Shown: positions 34,239 to 45,640, counted from the first letter of the stretch. The stretch: 64,000 bases of DNA from Eutreptiella sp. 'Long Island Sound 2002' (GCA_964036045.1 OZ038392.1:22470090-22534089), one strand, 5' to 3'. Program-made: numbers and translations. Notes: generated by a model not told the origin, from the letters alone.

Positions 34239-34445
34239 GGGATGCATTGGAAGAGGGGGACCCCCCCCCCCCTCCAGGGCGCCCGGCCTACGCCCAGCCA
34301 CTGTCTCCCTGACGCCAAGTCCTTGCTTCAATGGCATTTGTAACCGACAGTAACCGCCCCAAACCGCTTTAGCAACCTCCTCCAACCGCCTGTCTAACCG
34401 TTTCTGGGGCCACCTCCAAGGCCCCTTCCCTTCTAATGCATCCCT
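34239..34445. mobile_element. MITE family M1, copy 2
   Basis: Left end GGGATGCATTGGAAG, right end CTTCTAATGCATCCC, an inverted pair with one mismatch next to the core GATGCAT/ATGCATC. It has the same interior as 6843-7050 and 36078-36271. About 206 bp, non-coding. Confidence 0.75.
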
Positions 34446-34742
34446 GGGGGGTGGGGGGGTCAGGGGATAATTTCCACCTCCAGGAATCTTGAAGCTTGCT
34501 GATACTTCCTGGTAGGCTCTGGAGGGTGATTTCCAATGCATTCCAGTCACAGAACCACTGCGCCCTGCAAACAAAAATATCCTTGTCCCTTCCCTCCGCC
34601 TGGTACACCGCCGAACATGTCTGAATTCGGAGTACTCACCTGCACCTGAATTCGCAGTGAAGTTGTTGGTGACACCCCGCCAAATTTTCGCCGGTTTCGC
34701 CACTCCTCTTAACGACGAAATTCTGCCCCTGCCCCCCCATCC

Positions 34743-34852
34743 CCAGGGTTGTAGTAGAAGGGGGGGGAAGGGGGGGTCTGAAGGGGGGGGGGGTCTAGGG
34801 GGGGAGGGTACCCCCCCTCCTCCTGCGGTGTACGGCCGTTCTAATACATCCC
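34743..34852. mobile_element. MITE family M2 fragment
   Basis: The right end GGTGTACGGCCGTTCTAATACATCCC is the same as that of 36559-36783. A degraded left end, GGGTTGTAGTAGAAGGGG, may pair with it. The interior is mostly G runs. It touches the end of the exon candidate at 34870. The stretch 34446-34742 between the two MITEs holds no recognisable gene. Confidence 0.45.
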
Positions 34853-34869
34853 TGGCCCTCCCCATCGAC

Positions 34870-35136
34870 CCTCCACGCGGGTTGCGTCGAAGCACAAGCA
34901 TTCTGGACCTGATGTTCTGCGCAGAGATGTCCAGCACCTCCGCCGCGGCGACGACGTAGGCCGCCGCGTTCAGGCCCATGACGTTGACGGGCAGGAGGAC
35001 GTGCACCTCCGTGCCCCCCGCCGCCCCGGCCAGGGGCACGGCCGCCTCCGAGGCCCCCAGGACCAAGGGATCGCCGAAGGCGATGGGCCCGCCGGGGCCC
35101 GGGGCGGGGCCGGGGCTGGCAGCACCGTGGACCTGC
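34870..35136 (-). CDS. Candidate exon, unknown protein
   Basis: An open block with protein-like composition: IAFGDPLVLGASEAAVPLAG, then TEVHVLLPVNVMGLNAAAYV, then EVLDISAQNIRSRMLVLRR. It is preceded by CACTGCAG, a good acceptor-like site. The coding character ends where the M2 MITE terminal sequence begins (AGGGATGTATTAGAACGG), so the MITE may have landed at or near the exon's 3' edge. No domain recognised and no partner exon found. The valine/alanine-rich alternating pattern suggests a beta-alpha fold. Confidence 0.4.
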
Positions 35137-36077
35137 AGTGAGGGCGTGGGGGGGCACTTGGGCTCCCGACCCTGACCCTAACGCCCCCCCCTCCCCCGAC
35201 GATTTGGGCCCTAGGGAGGGAGTGGGGGGTGAACACAGATATGTGGGGGGTGCGGTCCAGACATGCCACCGGCGTCCGGCAGGGAAACCGGTGCTCAGCA
35301 GCGATCGGCCACGTATCAAAAGGCCACTCAGTAATACCCGCCCCCTGCACCACCGGAACTCAGTAGGAACGTGCTGCGTCCGGTGTGTGGCTCAGTAGGA
35401 CCCTGCCCCATCTGATCGTGTCTGAGCCGGCAGATGCTGGTGGCAGGTCTGGTCCGGTGCCAGCAGCCAGGTTTGAGAGGCGGGGTGGGGGAGGTCAGGG
35501 GTCAGAAAATGTTTTTCATGTGTTGCACACATATTTTGGATTCCCCATGGAATTCAGGGCCCGGTCCATTGCAACCCCGGGGGAGGGGGGCCCTTGGAGC
35601 GGTGTGACTTAGGGGACGGGGGGTCTGGAAGACAGGCTCGAAGGGCCGGACCTTGTTTTCCCCCATTGCCAAAAAAAAAAAATGGTTGGTGAACCGGATT
35701 TGCCGAGTTTATGTGTAAAATCACGTCTTTCAGCGATTTCAGACGTCCTGCGGTGCTTGTGGTGGGCCCGCCCCTTGGAGCTTAACTAGAGCAGGGGGGG
35801 TGGGGGGTCTGGGAAACGGGCTCAACGGCCCCCCCTCCCCCGGAGTTGCAGTGGGCCGCGGGCCGAGGGTATTCTGAGTCTCCACGACCAAACGTTCATA
35901 CCCGGACACACATGTGCATTCCATTACACGACACGTTGCCCCCCCCCCCCCCCCCCCACCCACCGTACGCTAAGAAAGATGTTCTGGCGCCATAGGCACC
36001 AGGATGGGGCAAAATGTGGTGCGGACCGCCTCACCATTTTGGCCACTCCCACTGGGAGGGGGGGGGGGGGCGGGGGA
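35137..36077. other. Intergenic, no supported gene
   Basis: Mixed sequence with G/C runs near 35185, 35225, 35940 and 36055, and an A13 run at 35671. I see no coding block. Confidence 0.5.
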
Positions 36078-36271
36078 GGGATGCATTGGAAGGGGGGGAG
36101 GTAGGCGCCCAGCCTACGCCCAGCCACTGTCTCCCTGACGCCAAGTGCCAGCTTCAACAGCATTTGTAACCGACAGTAACCGCCCCCAACCGCTTTGGCA
36201 ACCTCCTCCAACCGCCTGTCTAACCGCCTCTGGGGCCACCTCTGAGGTCTCCTCCCTTCTGATGCATCCCT
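36078..36271. mobile_element. MITE family M1, copy 3
   Basis: GGGATGCATTGGAAGGG at the left and CCCTTCTGATGCATCCC at the right form the clearest inverted termini of the family. The interior matches the other two copies closely, including CCGACAGTAACCGCCCC and GCAACCTCCTCCAACC. 194 bp, non-coding. Confidence 0.8.
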
Positions 36272-36558
36272 GGGGGAGGGGGCGTCAGGGTGTGAGCCAG
36301 GCTGGCCCCCCATGAGCGAGTTGCCGGGGGGCCGAGGCGGAGGGCAGGGAGGGGCCGCGGGGCGGCATACGGCGGCAGGACGGCGCGCCCGTCCGTACGG
36401 CGGCTTGTGCCTGGCATCCCACAACCACTGCGACGGTGTCGGCGCACGGACTTGTGGCCACCCCCCGGAGCGGGTCAAGGACCCCACATTTTGGGGATGG
36501 CGGAGTGCAGGCAAAGCCCGGGATCCGGGGCAACTCCGGGGGAGGAGGGGGCTGGCCA

Positions 36559-36783
36559 GGGATGTATTAGGAGGGGGGGGGGGGTTGGCTGGGACCCCCC
36601 TCCTCCTGGGGTCCCCCTATGGCCCCCGCCGAAGGCGGGCGAAAATTTTTGAAGCTTCAATCCTCTTGGCACCGAAGGCGCCGAAGCAAAATTTCGGCTG
36701 TCAGTCTCAAACGTTGGAAGGGGAGGAGGAGGGGGGGGGGTCAAGGCGACCTCCTACGGTGTACGGCCGTTCTAATACATCAC
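36559..36783. mobile_element. MITE family M2, full-size copy
   Basis: Left end GGGATGTATTAGGAGGG, right end GTACGGCCGTTCTAATACATC. GATGTATTAG and its reverse complement CTAATACATC form the termini. The interior has CGCCGAAGGCGGGCG and CACCGAAGGCGCCGAAGC, near-palindromic GGCGCC pieces that also occur near 46318. A related right end is found at 52240-52272. Confidence 0.6.
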
Positions 36784-37334
36784 TTGGGGGGGCGGGGGGG
36801 CTGATTGACGAGAGAGAAGCGTAGGTGTGGGCGGAACCTTCGGTTGGCTAACCCTGTGTAACACCGCCACTGTCCAAGGGCTACTGTATCCGGGGGAGAG
36901 AGGGGGGAAAGGGGGGGCACCAAGGGCACCAATGGCCCGATCGAGTTTTACAAGCGCCACATTTTGTTGCAAACAATGAGAGCGCGCGCGCATGTGTTGA
37001 CCACCAGAGATTTCGGACAGAACCCATGGGATCGCACTGTTTACTCGCCAGATTGAAGCACTAGTGGGGGCACTCAGGCCCATGGGCGTTGGGGGGGGCA
37101 GGGCTTGGGGTATCAGGGCCTGGTCCAGGGGGAGCACTGGACGGATCTGCGGAGGCGCAGCATGGGCCCAAGGCCTCGACGACAGTCCGCGCAGTGGCGA
37201 GTTGTATGGCGGGCAACCTGAGCGGGGCTTGAACGCGGACCGTGAGAACTGGAGGGTGGAGATGCGGGCCAATCTTTCCGGACCCTGAAATGCCCGTTGG
37301 CGTGGGCAGGGGGGTGCTTAAGAAAAAAAAATGG
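36784..37334. other. Intergenic, no supported gene
   Basis: Overlapping frames on both strands with no motif. GCGCGCGC lies at about 36991. Nothing else recognised. Confidence 0.4.
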
Positions 37335-37500
37335 GCGGTTGGCGGCTGGTGGCGATTGGCGGCTGGCGGCTGGTGGCGGTTGGTGGTTGGTGGTTGGCGG
37401 TTGGCAGTAGTTGGCAGTAGTTGGCGGTTGGCGGTTGGTCGCCGCTGGCGGTTGGCGGCGGTTGGCGGTTGGTGGCGCTTGGCGGTTGGTGGTCCCTGAG
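37335..37500 (+). repeat. Minisatellite, GGCGGTTGGTGGTTGG type
   Basis: Irregular tandem copies of a 7-bp TTGGCGG-like motif with GGTGG and CAGTAG variants. A looser version is at 1340-1470. Confidence 0.85.
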
Positions 37501-37589
37501 GGTGGTCCTTAAGGGTGGTCGTGAGCGCAAAAAAAATTCTATTGCCTTCGGCAAGGCACCTCGAAGAGGGGAGAGGGACAACCATTCTT

Positions 37590-39290
37590 GAGCTGCTGAT
37601 GCGGGAAAACTGCATAAGCAGGTTGTGCCCTAGACGCCTTGGGAGCCCCCCCCCCCCCCCCCCCACGCCCAAATAGTGTGAAAACCACATAAAGAGGGGC
37701 TAAAACATGCTTTACATAGGATATTTGATCATTTTGGATGGTCATAATATCAAAAAAATCAGTTTCGAACATTTCCATTTTTGAGCTGCTGAGGCGGGAA
37801 AGCTGCATCAGTAGGTTGTGCCCTAGACCCCTTGGGAGCCCCCCCCCCCCCCCCGCCTAAATAGTGTGAAAACCACATAAAGAGGGGCTAAAACATGCTT
37901 TACATAGGATATCTGATCATTTCGGATAGTCAAAAAAATTAGTTTCGAAAAAATTTCCATTTTTGAGCTGCCGGGGCGGGAAAACTGCATAAGCAGGTTG
38001 TTCCCTAGACCCCATGGGACCCCCCCCCCCCACACCCAAATAGTGTGAAAACCACATAAAGAGGGGCTAAAACATGCTTTACATAGGATGTTTGATCATT
38101 TTGGATAGTCAAAAAAATCAGTTTCGAAAAAATTTCCATTTTTGAGCTGCCGGTGCGGGAAAACTGCATCAGTAGGTTGTGCCCTAGACCCCATGGGACC
38201 CCCCCCCCCCCCACACCCAAATAGTGTGAAAACCACATAAAGAGGGGCTAAAGCATGCTTTACATAGGATGTTTGATCATTTTGGATAGTCAAAAAAATC
38301 AGTTTCGAAAAATTTTCCATTTTTGAGTTGCTGGTGCGGGAAAACTGCATCAGTAGGTTGTGCCCTAGACCCCATGGGACCCCCCCCCCCCCCCACGCCC
38401 AAATAGTGTGAAAACCACATAAAGAGGGGCTAAGACATGCTTTACATAGGATATTTGATCATTTTGGATAGTCAAAAGAATCAGTTTCGAAAAAATTTCC
38501 ATTTTCGGGCTGCCGAGGCGGGAAAACTGCATAACCAGGTTGTTCCCTAGACCCCATGGGAGCCCCCTCCCCCCCCCCACACCCAAATAAAAGGGGACTG
38601 AAACATGCTTTACGTAGCATATTTCATCATTGTAAGTGGTCACAATATCAAAAAAATGATGTGCAAAATTCTATTGCCTTCGGCAAGTCCACCTCGCAGA
38701 GAATCTACCCCAAGCAACACACACCCTAAATACGGTAAAAACTATATAAATACAAGCTAAAATATGCTTTACATACCTTGGATGGTCATTTTAGGTGATC
38801 ACAATATCAAAAACATAAGTTTCGGAAACTTCGACCTTTGAGCTGCCCAGGGTAAAAAAACTGCATAAGCAGGTTGTGTAGCAATCCCGTTTGACCCCCT
38901 CCCGCCCAATACCCAAATAGCGAGAAACACAGGAAAATACGGCCTAAAACATGCCTTACATACCTTGGATGGTCATTTTAGGTGATCCCAATATGAAAAA
39001 TATCACCTTCGCAAACTTGGATTTTTGGGCTGCCTAGGGTGAAAAACTGCACAAGCAGGTTGTGTACCGATCCCTTGGGAGACCCCCCCCCCCCCCGACC
39101 GAACGACCAAATAGGGTGAAAACCACGTAAAGACGGCCTAAAACATGCTTTGCATACCTTGGATGGTCTTATTGTGTGGTCAAAATACCATGAAACGAAG
39201 TTTCGAAAACTTCCACTTTTGAGCTGCCCAGCGCGAAAAACTGTAGAAGCAGGTTGTGTACCAGCCCATTCACTAGGCCATTATTGGTGG
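37590..39290 (+). repeat. Second satellite, units of about 180 bp
   Basis: Six close units, with the TGGGA(C/G)CCC landmark near 37640, 37832, 38013, 38193, 38374 and 38556 (period 180-193 bp), followed by four diverged ones to 39290. Each unit has a C run of variable length, then CCCAAATAGTGTGAAAACC, AACATGCTTTACATA, TGATCATTTTGGAT, CAGTTTCGAAA, TTTTGAGCTGC and AACTGCAT-AGGTTGTG. Frames recur in the units only because the units do. Scattered copies follow at 44011-44310, 45625-46700 and 47280-47560. Confidence 0.92.
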
Positions 39291-39690
39291 AAACAGCCAT
39301 TTCGCGTCGTTGGCACGGCCATTTGGGCGGCCATCGGCAAGCCTAGAGACTGCCAAAAACGTCTTGTTGTATCCTAGTAGGCCATATACTGTCACAACAT
39401 CCCCACTCACACCCCTCAGAGTGGGTACCACGGGGTCACCGAGGTCGCCAAAACCGCCAACATAGCAAAAATGACTGCAAAGCGCTCCCACTCTGTCCCA
39501 TACAAACCCCATGGAGTCGGGACCCGGAAACACTTTTTCGGCTCAAAATCGAAAAAAACCAAAAGATTCATGATTTTCGACCCCCAAAAAGGGGGGGGGT
39601 CATTTTTTTGACATTTTTGACCCCCCCCCCCAACCTTCCTCAAAACCTCTAAAAAGTGGGTTTCAAGTGGGGGGGGCCTACGTACATGTC
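39269..39690 (+). repeat. Dispersed repeat S, copy 1
   Basis: About 400 bp starting CATTCACTAGGCCATTATTGG, closely repeated at 46664-47065. It contains the internal palindrome-like GGCACGGCCATTTGGGCGGCC and GTGGGTACCACGGGGTCACC. It is attached to the 180-bp satellite in both places and has no coding content. Confidence 0.85.
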
Positions 39691-39924
39691 CCAGATTCCT
39701 AACAAACTCCATTGCATTTCAAAAGGTGCACATGCAGTGCTTGGGACTGTCTTTGAGGCCCGACTTATGTCAGTTTTCCATACAAAAACATTTATTTTGT
39801 CCATTTGTGATTGAATCTTTGTATTTAATCATGCATTGTCTTTCTGCAGCCCTTCTGTGATACATTGGATTTCAAAACTATTCATTGATTCGATCCATAT
39901 CCTTTTCATGCTCTACTTGCTGCT

Positions 39925-41783
39925 GTGGTCCTGTTTTCCAACTACAAAACCTGCAGAATTTCATCAAAACCGTTAGGGCACTTATTGAGGATACTCTTTC
40001 TGGTAGCAGAGGCATCCCTTGAGTTCCTTTCGAACCGACCCTGGACAAAACCGAGCAATACACAATCCAAGATCCAATTTCAGCTGAAGAACATGTCCCT
40101 CCCGTCAGTGGCTATGTCATCAAGAACATACCCTACCAGGAATGTACAGCGGGGTCGTGGGCTCAACCTCTCTGAGCCAAGACTCAGGGTCGCATCTACT
40201 TCTCAAGAAGATCCAGTACATCACAAAAGGGCGCACGAAGAAGCGCCTAGAGAATTTGAAGCAGTGGCGCCCAGACCTGAACCTGGGGCGCCTGGAATAC
40301 CATTAACCACTGAGGCCTTAGCGGCCCGTGGTGACAGTCTGGAGCACCTTCGCAGGCGCGTTGCAGTGTCCCTCTCCCGTTCGGCTTGTCCTGCCTCGTC
40401 GTCCACTATCGTTGATGAGGAGGATGACCTGAAGAGGCGCATGCATGAGTACATGCTACACGGGCACTATCATCAGTCAATACGAGGAGAGGATGGTGAA
40501 GAGCCCATCGAAGCAATAGGGTCTCCGACCCATACTGACATGGACTCCTACAACTACTCGGGTCCCCCGACCGACCTGGCCAACACAAGTTCCCTGCCCA
40601 GACGCTCGAGAGGTAGTCCCTGGCCTGCGTTCGTTACACTACCATGCGAAGAGCCTACGTGGCGACCTGAGCCACCCACAACAACGACAACACCAGACGT
40701 ATATCCAGCCTAGGAACATCCACACCCCGGAGTGGGGAGTTCTCATACCCCAGGGCCAGCCTATGGTGCTCTCGACCGTACGGCAGAGCTGTTGGCCAAA
40801 CTGTTATTTGGATCCAAAGCTCCGGACGTGACAGCCCTGTGTGAGGCTGTAAGAGCCAAATTGGCTATCACTGAACCCTTAACCAAGCCGGCGATGGCTT
40901 CACCTTCTCCAGGTTTGACCTCACTCGCCGATGATCTCAAGAGAGCAAGGGTTTCCAGGCTCCTACCCAAGGTCACTTGGCCCGGACAGTCCCCATAGCT
41001 GAACTACAGGATGTTCCAGTGGCTGAGGCCGAGAGGAGGGAACTAACGGCTTTGGCACCACTCGCTGGCAGGTGACACCCCCCTTCGGATCCAACCTCAG
41101 GGGATGGGAAGAGTTGCAAGCCTATTGCTCGAGCAACCATCCAGCTAGAACTGCCGGAGTTCAACCCGAAATATCTGCCCGAATGGGCAAAGGAATTTGC
41201 AGAACTTCTTCTACTGACGTGCCCGTCTCATGTGGATGTGACCACTAAATGTTCTCTTCTAAAGCGTTCATGTAAAAAGAAATTTCTGCAGGAACGGGTT
41301 AAACAAATTGCAGAAACCTATTCCGCTTGGGTTGAGGTTCTCCAACGACTGTAGAAAGCATTTCCCGTCTATGAGACGGATCTCAGTGCACGCACACAGA
41401 TTGAGGAGCTTCCTATGATCCCTCAGTCTCCTTCCGCTGCGCGTATCTCTGAATATGTGTGCGACCTGGAGTATCTGTTCTCCAGGATGAACGTGGGTTC
41501 CTATGGACCCACTGAACCCCACCTGTGGCTTGTGGGTAAGATCCCCCTTCGTACGTGGGAGGATTGCAGGTCTACTTCCGAGAGGAAGCGGCGTATACAT
41601 ACGTACGATGACCTGGTGGACCTGCTCATTGAGCCAGCTCTGCAGAGGCGAAATTCCTCAAGAGGCACCTGGGGAAAGGTGCCAACCTCAACGCTGATCG
41701 TGGTGAGTCGCGAGGGTCCAAAACCCCTACTAACCCGAGCAAGGGTGGAGGTAAAGGGGGGGGGGGTAACCTACGTGCCATGA
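39925..41783 (+). pseudogene. Gag of the Ty3-like element
   Basis: An N-terminal low-complexity Arg/Glu/Pro-rich region (40100-40980) is interrupted by TAG at 40711-40713. After a frame change near 40980 comes TVPIAELQDVPVAEAERREL, TGA, then the best-conserved block (41150-41700): LPEFNPKYLPEWAKEFAELL, CKKKFLQERVKQIAETYSAW, TAG after VEVLQRL, KAFPVYETDLSARTQIEELP and TEPHLWLVGKIP. This is the capsid-type helical region of Ty3-like Gag. It assembled the particle in the ancestral element. Non-functional because of at least three stops and one frameshift. Confidence 0.75.
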
Positions 41784-42419
41784 ATGAGGTGAAACCCGAC
41801 ACAGGTGTACCCCCGCTCTTCTACTGCAAACCTGTCAATGACAAGGGGGGACCTTGTCATGCCCATGATTGCGATCACCGCAGTGGGTGTGTGCTGCAAC
41901 TGAAAAGACAGCAGCACACCAAAGATGGAAAAGCAGTGAGCCATTAGGATCACTTCAGGTGTACCGTCACCTCCGGTTTTTGTGGCAAACGTCATCAGTA
42001 CGAGGACGAATGCCACATAAAAAGGCGCGAGAGTGATAAACTCAAGCGTCAAGAAGCTGAACCCCAGAAAAACCCAACTTCCCCCAAAACCCCCAAGAAT
42101 CGAGACAAGGGTGGTAAAGGGGGAGGCAAAGGGGGTGGCAAGGATGGCACCCCCGACCATAAACCCCAGAGGCGCTCGCCAGCGCCCGCTACTTCTCCTT
42201 CTCCTACAACAGCTGACCCTAAGAAGCGCCCTCAGGGAAATAACGCCTCCCCAGAGGAGTCTAACTCCAAAAAGAGGCGATTGGCCTGGATGGCCAAATC
42301 GCTCATGGCTGCGGGGGTGGACGTGAAATTCCCTGATGGAGAGAAGGGAGGCAGCTTTGAAGAGGAGGACTTGGTTTTCTGGATCCTCGTGAAAATCGGG
42401 GATCAGGTTTTTTCGGGCA
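41784..42419 (+). pseudogene. Cys/His-rich and Lys/Gly-rich Gag tail
   Basis: One frame reads YCKPVNDKGGPCHAHDCDHR, then SGCVLQLKRQQ, TAG at about 41946, then FRCTVTSGFCGKRHQYEDEC. The Cys and His are grouped as in zinc-binding RNA-contact motifs, but not in standard CCHC spacing. A Lys/Gly-rich basic tract and a KKR patch (42090-42290) follow, then acidic residues leading into protease. A frame change occurs near a T6 run at about 42410. Confidence 0.6.
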
Positions 42420-42840
42420 GTGCTGGACACCGGCGCAACACTCTCTTTAGTGGCCCGACGCCTGCTAAAAACCTTCAAGAAAACTAAGACTGTGGCCATA
42501 AGAGTAGGAGATGGGCAAACCATCCATTCCTTGGGGGGTGTCGATGTGTCTATTTGTCTTGGAGACGGATCTGGAATGCAGCACTGCAGATTGCTGGCCA
42601 ATGACGCCTTTGACATCGTCATTGGCACCAATTTTCTGCGGAAAAACCCCCAGGTAAAAATGTTGTCCCTCCAACGTCCCTATGCTCTTCACTGCGACTT
42701 CGGCATTGGCATCTTCTCCGTACCTTTGGAGCTGTCAGGACGAAAAGAGTCCGGGTTGCACTACACAGCGCAGACAGACTATTGTACCGAAAACTACCAG
42801 TTGGCCCGACACGTCCTTGAAAATGGATTGGCGGCCCCGC
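42417..42840 (+). pseudogene. Retropepsin-like aspartic protease
   Basis: Contains VLDTGATLSLV with the catalytic Asp-Thr-Gly-Ala, a flap region (VGDGQTIHSLGG), and AFDIVIGTNFL, the hydrophobic Gly motif that ends retropepsin folds. The length of about 110 residues is normal. The enzyme would have cut the polyprotein. The frame itself is open, but the upstream shift in the T6 run disconnects it from Gag. Confidence 0.8.
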
Positions 42841-43413
42841 AGGTATCCCTGGATGACATCCATGTTGAATTGTTCGCGAGCCAATACGAGCATTTCATGC
42901 AGCTGTTTTGCTCGAAACATTTGAATAACGCCTTCCGCTTCTTCTAGAAAGCGATGGGCCTCGCATATGCTAGCACTCCCTTCTCTCTGCTCGCGAAGGT
43001 TCTGGCCAAAATCGCCTATGAGGGAGGAAGGGTGGTCTTGTGTACCCCTGACTGGGGTTATTCAGGCGAACACACCCCTTGGCGTCAACTGCTGAACCGA
43101 ATGACTGTGGGAAGAGTGCCAACCCCCGACGGTCCAAACTACGTGCCTGACGATTCAAACACCGCTATGCAGGCCCCGGAGTGGACCAGTTTCTTATCCA
43201 TCGTTGAGGAATCCCTCAACCCTGTACCCCTTTGTGATCTTGACCAGGTGCTACTGAAAGAGGTCATGGCCGAAAATCGTGGTCTGACCCTTTTGGATCT
43301 CAAAAAATGTTCCCCTGAGCACCTTTCGGCCACACTTACAGGGTGTGACTCCTACGATGATCAACTGGTACCTGCTATTGTGAGGGAAGATGCCGACGAT
43401 CAGCTAGCTATTT
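42841..43413 (+). pseudogene. ELFAS/PPFS-type domain between protease and RT
   Basis: Reads VELFASQYEHFMQLFCSKHL, TAG at 42945-42947, then YASTPFSLLAKVLAKIAYEG and VVLCTPDWGYSGEHTPW. The VELFAS...PPFSLL...VLCTPDW pattern is shared by a domain found in several retroelements and resembles an adenine-methylase NPPF core, here changed to STPF. A Pro-rich SIVEESLNPVPLCDLDQVLL segment follows. TAG stands where I would expect a tryptophan (TGG to TAG), which suggests decay and not recoding. TGA at 43413 follows a frameshift. Confidence 0.55.
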
Positions 43414-44010
43414 GAAATCGCCAGCTCTATTCCCCCTGTGGACCGCAGGTGTATTGATCTCAAACACAGTGCCTTCTTGGCCAGCTTTTGCTCGAGGTGG
43501 TATATCTGGAGTCAACCTCAGAACAACGTTGGGACACCTGTGCTTCACATGCAGCATGCATGCTCAGGAGAGTCCGCAGCTCAGAACACTGGCCCTCTAG
43601 CGCGGCCTGCGTCAAAAAACATGCCCTTGTCTGAGCATGACGCCCAGGAACTCCGAAAAATGTTGTACCTGAGAGCCGAAGGTATCGAGCGCCAAGAGCC
43701 ACTCCAATACCTCAAACAGACCTGGAAATCCTCCACCTGGTCTGAGGGGGATGATGAGCTCTACACGCTGCCTAACCTAGAGGTACCCCTGGTGTACTCT
43801 CTGCACTACGGGCAGCAGTGTCCTCCTGAGTGGGACGACGGCTCGCTACCTGCCGAAACTGCGGATCTGCAGAGAAAAGATGAACATGGAAAGAGCAACC
43901 TCCATGCTGAGGAGGATTTTCAACAGAAAATCGACAGTATAAACTGTGACCCTCGACTGAAGAAACTGCTTCTAACCTATGAGGAGGTGTACGGCGCCTT
44001 GCCGTACCCA
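43414..44010 (+). pseudogene. Pre-RT region of the Ty3-like element
   Basis: Begins in a shifted frame with IDLKHSAFLASF. It continues through acidic, linker-like sequence and ends KIDSINCDPRLKKLLLTYEE then VYGALPYP. The LLxTYxxVYGxLPxP stretch is the usual run-in to Ty3/gypsy RT. Everything downstream is missing, and the frame runs straight into the C-run/CCCAAATAG satellite. Confidence 0.65.
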
Positions 44011-44310
44011 TCCCTTGGAACCCCCCCCCACACACCTAATACCCAAATAGGGTGAAAAACACATGAATACGGCCTAAAACATGCTTTACATAGCTTGGAT
44101 GGTCATTTTTGTTGATCACAATACCAAAAAAAATAAGTTTCAAAAATTTCTATTGCGTTCGGCAAGTCCACCTCGCAGAAAATGTACTCCAAGCAACGCA
44201 CACACAAAATAGGGGAAAAGCGACATAAATACGGCCTAAAACATGCTTTACATAGCTTGGATGGTCATTTCAATTGATCACGGTATCAAAAAAATAGGCT
44301 TCGAAAAGGA
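44011..44310 (+). repeat. 180-bp satellite copies flanking the truncated element
   Basis: Two diverged units (CCCAAATAGGGTGAAAAACAC, CATGCTTTACATAGCTTGG, TTCGGCAAGTCCACCTCGCAG). Confidence 0.8.
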
Positions 44311-44329
44311 AGGTGTGTGAAGCGGTTGG

Positions 44330-45640
44330 ATGTCCCTCTCCCTGCCCTAACGAGCCTCTTATTGTCGCGGTGTATACTCCAAATCATTTCCGTGGCTTTC
44401 CAGCGGCGGCACTGTGCCAGCCATGCCACCGATTCAGATAAGTTGTGCATCACGGTGGTGGGTTTAATGTTGTTAAACTGGCCAGAGCAGCCGCATTCAC
44501 CTATTACCTCGCAACCCCAGTCTAGCAGGCCGTGTATCTAGGGTTGTAGGCCGGGAATATTCAAGACAAGAAATGACGCCCTGATTTCTTCGGTGAGGAT
44601 GCGGTGCAGGAGGGTGAATGCACGGGCCGCTGTGCGTAAGTAAAACCGTTGCACTTGCGGTTCAACGACGGCCGCAATGGGCCTCCATAGTATACGACAC
44701 TTCAACAAGGATTTTCCTTTGCCAATCAAGTACAGCAAGGGAAGGGAGCATGATGGATTTATAGGCCACTTATTCTTGCGCATGACATCGTGTAAAGATT
44801 GTCGTATGCGTGTGTTCTCTTGTAGGTGTTGTGCATCGTAGTTTTCATTGACCAGGAATTGTTCTGTTTGATCCCAGCGCCATTGGCGACAGAAAGCAAA
44901 AAGCATGGTCCCTCCTTTGTCTGCGACGCGAATGGTTGCAACAGTGTAAAGCTGCCGGGCTATGTTTTGGACTCTGTGGCGCACTGTTGCCGTGTAGTCC
45001 CACTAGTTCACCGGGAGGGCTTTGGACAGTGTGTGTGCTGTGTATTCGTGTTGTATGTGTAGTGTACGTGCAAGCTGAGGGAGACTGTGGATGGCATCTG
45101 CGCGTGAGCATTTTCCTGGACATGGCAGGGGGTCGGTGGCACGCAGTGACTTGCCGTCGTGTTGTATGTCGACGGGCAGGATGGCGTAGTGGCCTTCTAT
45201 GACAGATACAGGTCCAACTAGGCGCCAGAGAGGCAAGTGTGCTGCATTGCAGTGGCATGTTGGTCGGTGTGTGGCTTTATCATGTTTGTTTGCAAGACGT
45301 TCAAATGTGCGCCTGACATTCATTGGGGTGGACGCAACAATCCGTATGTGTGCGCGTATTGCTTTTCGTTCCCAGGATGACTTCTGGGTGCTGCGTACCA
45401 TGCGGTTCGCAAGGAGCTGGATCGTGGATCTCTGTGTGGGTGTCATATATGGTATGGTAACATTGACTGGTCTGCAGAGGGGTATGTTGAGGTTGGATGC
45501 TATATGTTCAATGTCTTTGTTTAGTATAGCCGTTTGGGCGTAGTCTCGATTCACGCGTGCAACATGTGCTTGGCGGAGGGTTGTTTGCAATTGTTTTGTG
45601 TGTCGTGCTGCGGGCACTTTTGCCCCGTGCGCCCAATACC
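44330..45640 (-). pseudogene. Decayed RT-like fragment
   Basis: Two collinear minus-strand frames in one reading frame, split by TAG at 45003-45005 and TAG at 44538-44540, with coding character continuing after the second (ECGCSGQFNNI). N-terminal part: RPTCHCNAAHLPLWRLVG and similar. Central part: WPINPSCSLPLLYLIGKGKS then KCRILWRPIAAVVEPQVQRF, which resembles the RT finger motif with RPI. A following CSGQFNNI may correspond to motif A with a lost Asp. No palm YxDD is seen. Both sides are 180-bp satellite. It could belong to a Penelope-like or another non-LTR family; the assignment is weak. Confidence 0.4.

Larger units (their letters stand above)
39925..44010 (+). mobile_element. Truncated Ty3-like retroelement, decayed
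   Basis: Coding remains in the order Gag N-region, Gag capsid-like domain, Cys/His region, aspartic protease, a small-molecule-methylase-like ELFAS/PPFS domain, and a pre-RT linker. It stops at TYEEVYGALPYP, where RT should begin; there 180-bp satellite sequence takes over at about 44011. No LTRs are seen. Several frameshifts and in-frame stops (mostly TAG) show it is dead. The combination of Gag and post-protease domain is one I recall from dinoflagellate retroelements. Confidence 0.75.
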
